Position numbers and translations under genes: made by a program. From contig VZRS01012612.1 of NCBI GenBank assembly GCA_013398055.1, positions 930,210 through 994,209 on the forward strand: DNA of 64,000 nucleotides, written 5' to 3'. Below, piece by piece: positions 61,371 to 64,000 of the stretch. Source of the stretch: Ifrita kowaldi. Taxonomy: Eukaryota > Chordata > Aves > Passeriformes > Cinclosomatidae. The notes below the pieces were generated by a model. It did not search any database and had not been told where the DNA came from. It saw only the letters and a list, made by a program, of their open reading frames with translations. How positions within the stretch are numbered: the stretch's first letter is position 1; every line of letters starts with the position of its first letter.

Positions 61371-64000
61371 CTGCAGGCACAAGGTTAAAAAACAGTGAAG
61401 TTACTGAAGAACCCTGTTGTAGCTCATTTTGATTGGAATTACCCTGGGAAAGCCTCTGGAGTATCATTTGCAGCTTGAGACTCAACCACATGATGTAACA
61501 AATACTCTATTAAGCCTTTGTCAATGTAGTTATACAAGTAAGCTTCTTCGCAGAAGACAGCCTGGGCAAATGAAAAGAATCGGTACTGAACTGATCCACC
61601 CAAATCCTAATCCATGCTCCACAGCAGCTCTTTCCAATAAGGTGTATTCAGCATTTGAACAAAATGGGGAGTAGGATGCATTGTCTGAAACAGCTTCCAG
61701 TCTGTTGCATTAAATCACATTCTGAACTCATAATTAGGCTGGCTTTAGTTTAGCACACAATGTTAATCCAAGCTCCTTGCCACAGGTTACATTTTTCACA
61801 GTGGGGTAAGCACAAAAGAATTCACATTCTCCTTTGCTCAAAGGACAAAGACAAGTGAAACCTATTTTTAAGCTTCTAAAAGGAGATTTAGAGATTCAAA
61901 AACTTCTTACAAGAAACTTATGCCAAATCCTCAATGTTCTAACAGTTTATCATCAGCTGAGATAATACATGTATACAGCTGAGAGATAAGAATCCAGGCA
62001 ATCTGAGCAGAGCAACACTGCTAAAATAAACTAAAAAAAGTTAATGATTTCTTCCTTTTTTGCCTACAATAAACAGCTTTTCCCACATCCATGTTCCATG
62101 CATCTAATGAACATGAGAATTTTACTAAAAATTGTGGTGAATTTAGTGCATATTCAGGGGATTTGCCTTCCTAATTACTGTGAAGTTGGGCCCAGAAATA
62201 GGGAAAGTAACGCACTTCAGACGGATTGAATAGGTTCAAAGAAAGACCAAGTTTAGTTCTATAGTGAAATGTTGGTCATTGTTCCTTTTGTACTCATTTA
62301 TAACAAATCAAAAAAAAGTTGCTGGAGGGCTCAGAAACTTTAGATCTATTTTTAGGTGAATTATTGATAGAGAAGGAATTGAATGGAATGAAGTTCATCT
62401 ACGTTTAACCCCACTACCTAAAAAATACATCAGGCACCACTCTCAGGAAGCCTCACAAATAACTTCTAGAGCATTATGCACCAGAAGCTGGCATGTCTTT
62501 AAAAATACCAGACTCCCAGCTTTCCCCAAGTAGAGACCACAAATCAGAAAGATTATCATGCTTACAACAGCTTGCTTATAAGGCAAAAGTAGGCATATTT
62601 CATGTTTATCCTAAACTAGATATGGCTCACCAAGAATATCAAGCCTGCTCTAGTCTATATAGAAGTGTTGTTTTGTAGGTTCAAAACACAGTTGCACTGT
62701 GCAAATCCCAAGACTTAATCCAGCAAAAGCACCATCTACATTACCACTATGAAGAGTCCTCAGCACCTTAAGGGTCTGGAGAGACACTCAAATAGCCTCA
62801 AGCAAGACCTACAATGAAAAAAGCCCAAAAACCTATGAAAGCTAAAGACTGCATGCTAAATCAGTAGTGTCTGAAATACAATTTTTGTTACACTGAACAG
62901 ACACAAAAGAAAGAACCCTTCTCTCATTTATATTCAAAATTGTATGCTGAATTAATTTTAATTTCAATGCTTGTTTGGAACTTGCTTTAATATCTATTTC
63001 TCCCTAAGAGTCAATTAAGGCTGTTCTGAGAACAGGTCTGTAAACTGCCCCATCTTTTGGGGATCACACTGCTAAAAATTACATAGGTGATTACTATAGC
63101 AAATACTGTTCACATGCCATTCTACAGATAATACCTATTTACTTCATAAGGAAAATTTTGGTACACATTGCAGTTTTGCCTTTTAAAAATACAGTAGTAG
63201 GGGCTACAGGAAATCAGATACCCCAAATCTTCTCTTTATGGGTGATACTATTCATAGAGATCTGTTTCTGAACTGTACCCATTCCCTCAAATTATGGATG
63301 AAGTCAGCTTCTCCAGAACCTGAAGCACCAAGACAACAAAAAGAAATTTACCTCATGTTAAGTAATACCACTGTATCTCATTACAGCTGTAACTGCTAAC
63401 AATTCCCAGGTGGATCTGGGATTTCTTAAACAGTCTTTGTATTTTCCTCACCACTGTCAAAGGTTCATTATTCTTCCCGCAGTGATAGCTTCCCAAACAC
63501 AGTAGACAAAAAGAAAAATAAATTTCTGTATAAATTAGACTTTAAGTCTCAACAATATACATCAAACTTACATTTCTGGTGTTCTGCTTAACTGCTCAAT
63601 GTTTGACGTGTTATGGAGAAAAACTCTCCTGAAGAATGGATATGCCTTGTCAAAAGGTAAGATGGATGAGGGCGAGACTACCTCAGATGATCCCAAGAAC
63701 CCAAAGGCAAGAAATGTAGCTCTCCATCCTGAAGAAGTTCCTGTGGATCAAAAATTGATAGCTTAATCCTTGAAAGCTTGCCATGCAAGCTTGCCTAATC
63801 TTCATGATATCCCAGAAAAACAGTTTTCATTAAAATCAATAAAACCATTCCTAGTTAGCAATGAAAACAGAACAAAAAAGTCTTAAAGAAAACTTTTTGA
63901 ATGAGGACAAGCACTTCCAAATGTATCAGCTTGCTGTGACATTTAGAAACTAAAAAGTACACTAAGGGCATATTCATCTACGTATTGTCATGATTTGCCA
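61371..64000. other. Sequence upstream of the TTK start codon (intron 1 or 5' flank)
   Basis: AT-rich, no CpG island and no coding exon recognised. In human TTK exon 1 is non-coding, so this is probably intron 1, with the promoter further right or hidden here. ELOVL4, the expected upstream neighbour, was not seen. Confidence 0.5.

Overview
The window is vertebrate nuclear DNA, almost certainly from a bird. CR1-type LINE fragments are the main interspersed repeat, there is one LTR with the layout of a common avian endogenous retrovirus family, introns are compact (several of 81-124 bp), and the single large gene is a clear vertebrate orthologue. One N is present at 6333.

Right half (about 34.6-64 kb, minus strand): TTK (MPS1), the dual-specificity kinase of the spindle assembly checkpoint. 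I traced 21 coding exons from the ATG at 61370 to the TGA at 35270. All junctions are GT-AG, every phase matches, and the exons join into a 2640-nt reading frame of 879 codons plus stop. The TPR module lies in exons 3-5 and a complete kinase domain in exons 14-20. A non-coding first exon and promoter were not found; they probably lie beyond the right edge or unrecognised in 61.4-64 kb. A polyadenylation signal sits at 34669. Introns hold CR1 fragments and an 83-bp x 3 tandem repeat.

Left half (1-34.6 kb): mostly non-coding, with five CR1 insertions, one solo LTR (18.8-19.4 kb) and simple repeats. The main discovery is here. On the minus strand, 8183-7611 and 3175-2923 are two exons of an NR0B-family orphan nuclear receptor (SHP/DAX1-like, closer to NR0B2/SHP). 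The intron sits at the characteristic NR0B position and a poly(A) signal lies downstream. The locus carries a frameshift in exon 1 and, in exon 2, a 32-nt extra segment plus in-frame stops, so as given it is a pseudogene. From general knowledge of the human map, the TTK/BCKDHB/TENT5A/SH3BGRL2/HMGN3 block (6q14) is paralogous to the block holding NR0B2/TENT5B/SH3BGRL3/HMGN2 (1p36.11). The locus is therefore a good candidate for a third NR0B ohnolog that is absent or unrecognised in mammals and decaying in this bird.

No exon of BCKDHB (expected to the left) or ELOVL4 (expected to the right) was recognised. No tRNA, rRNA, CRISPR or prokaryotic feature is present.
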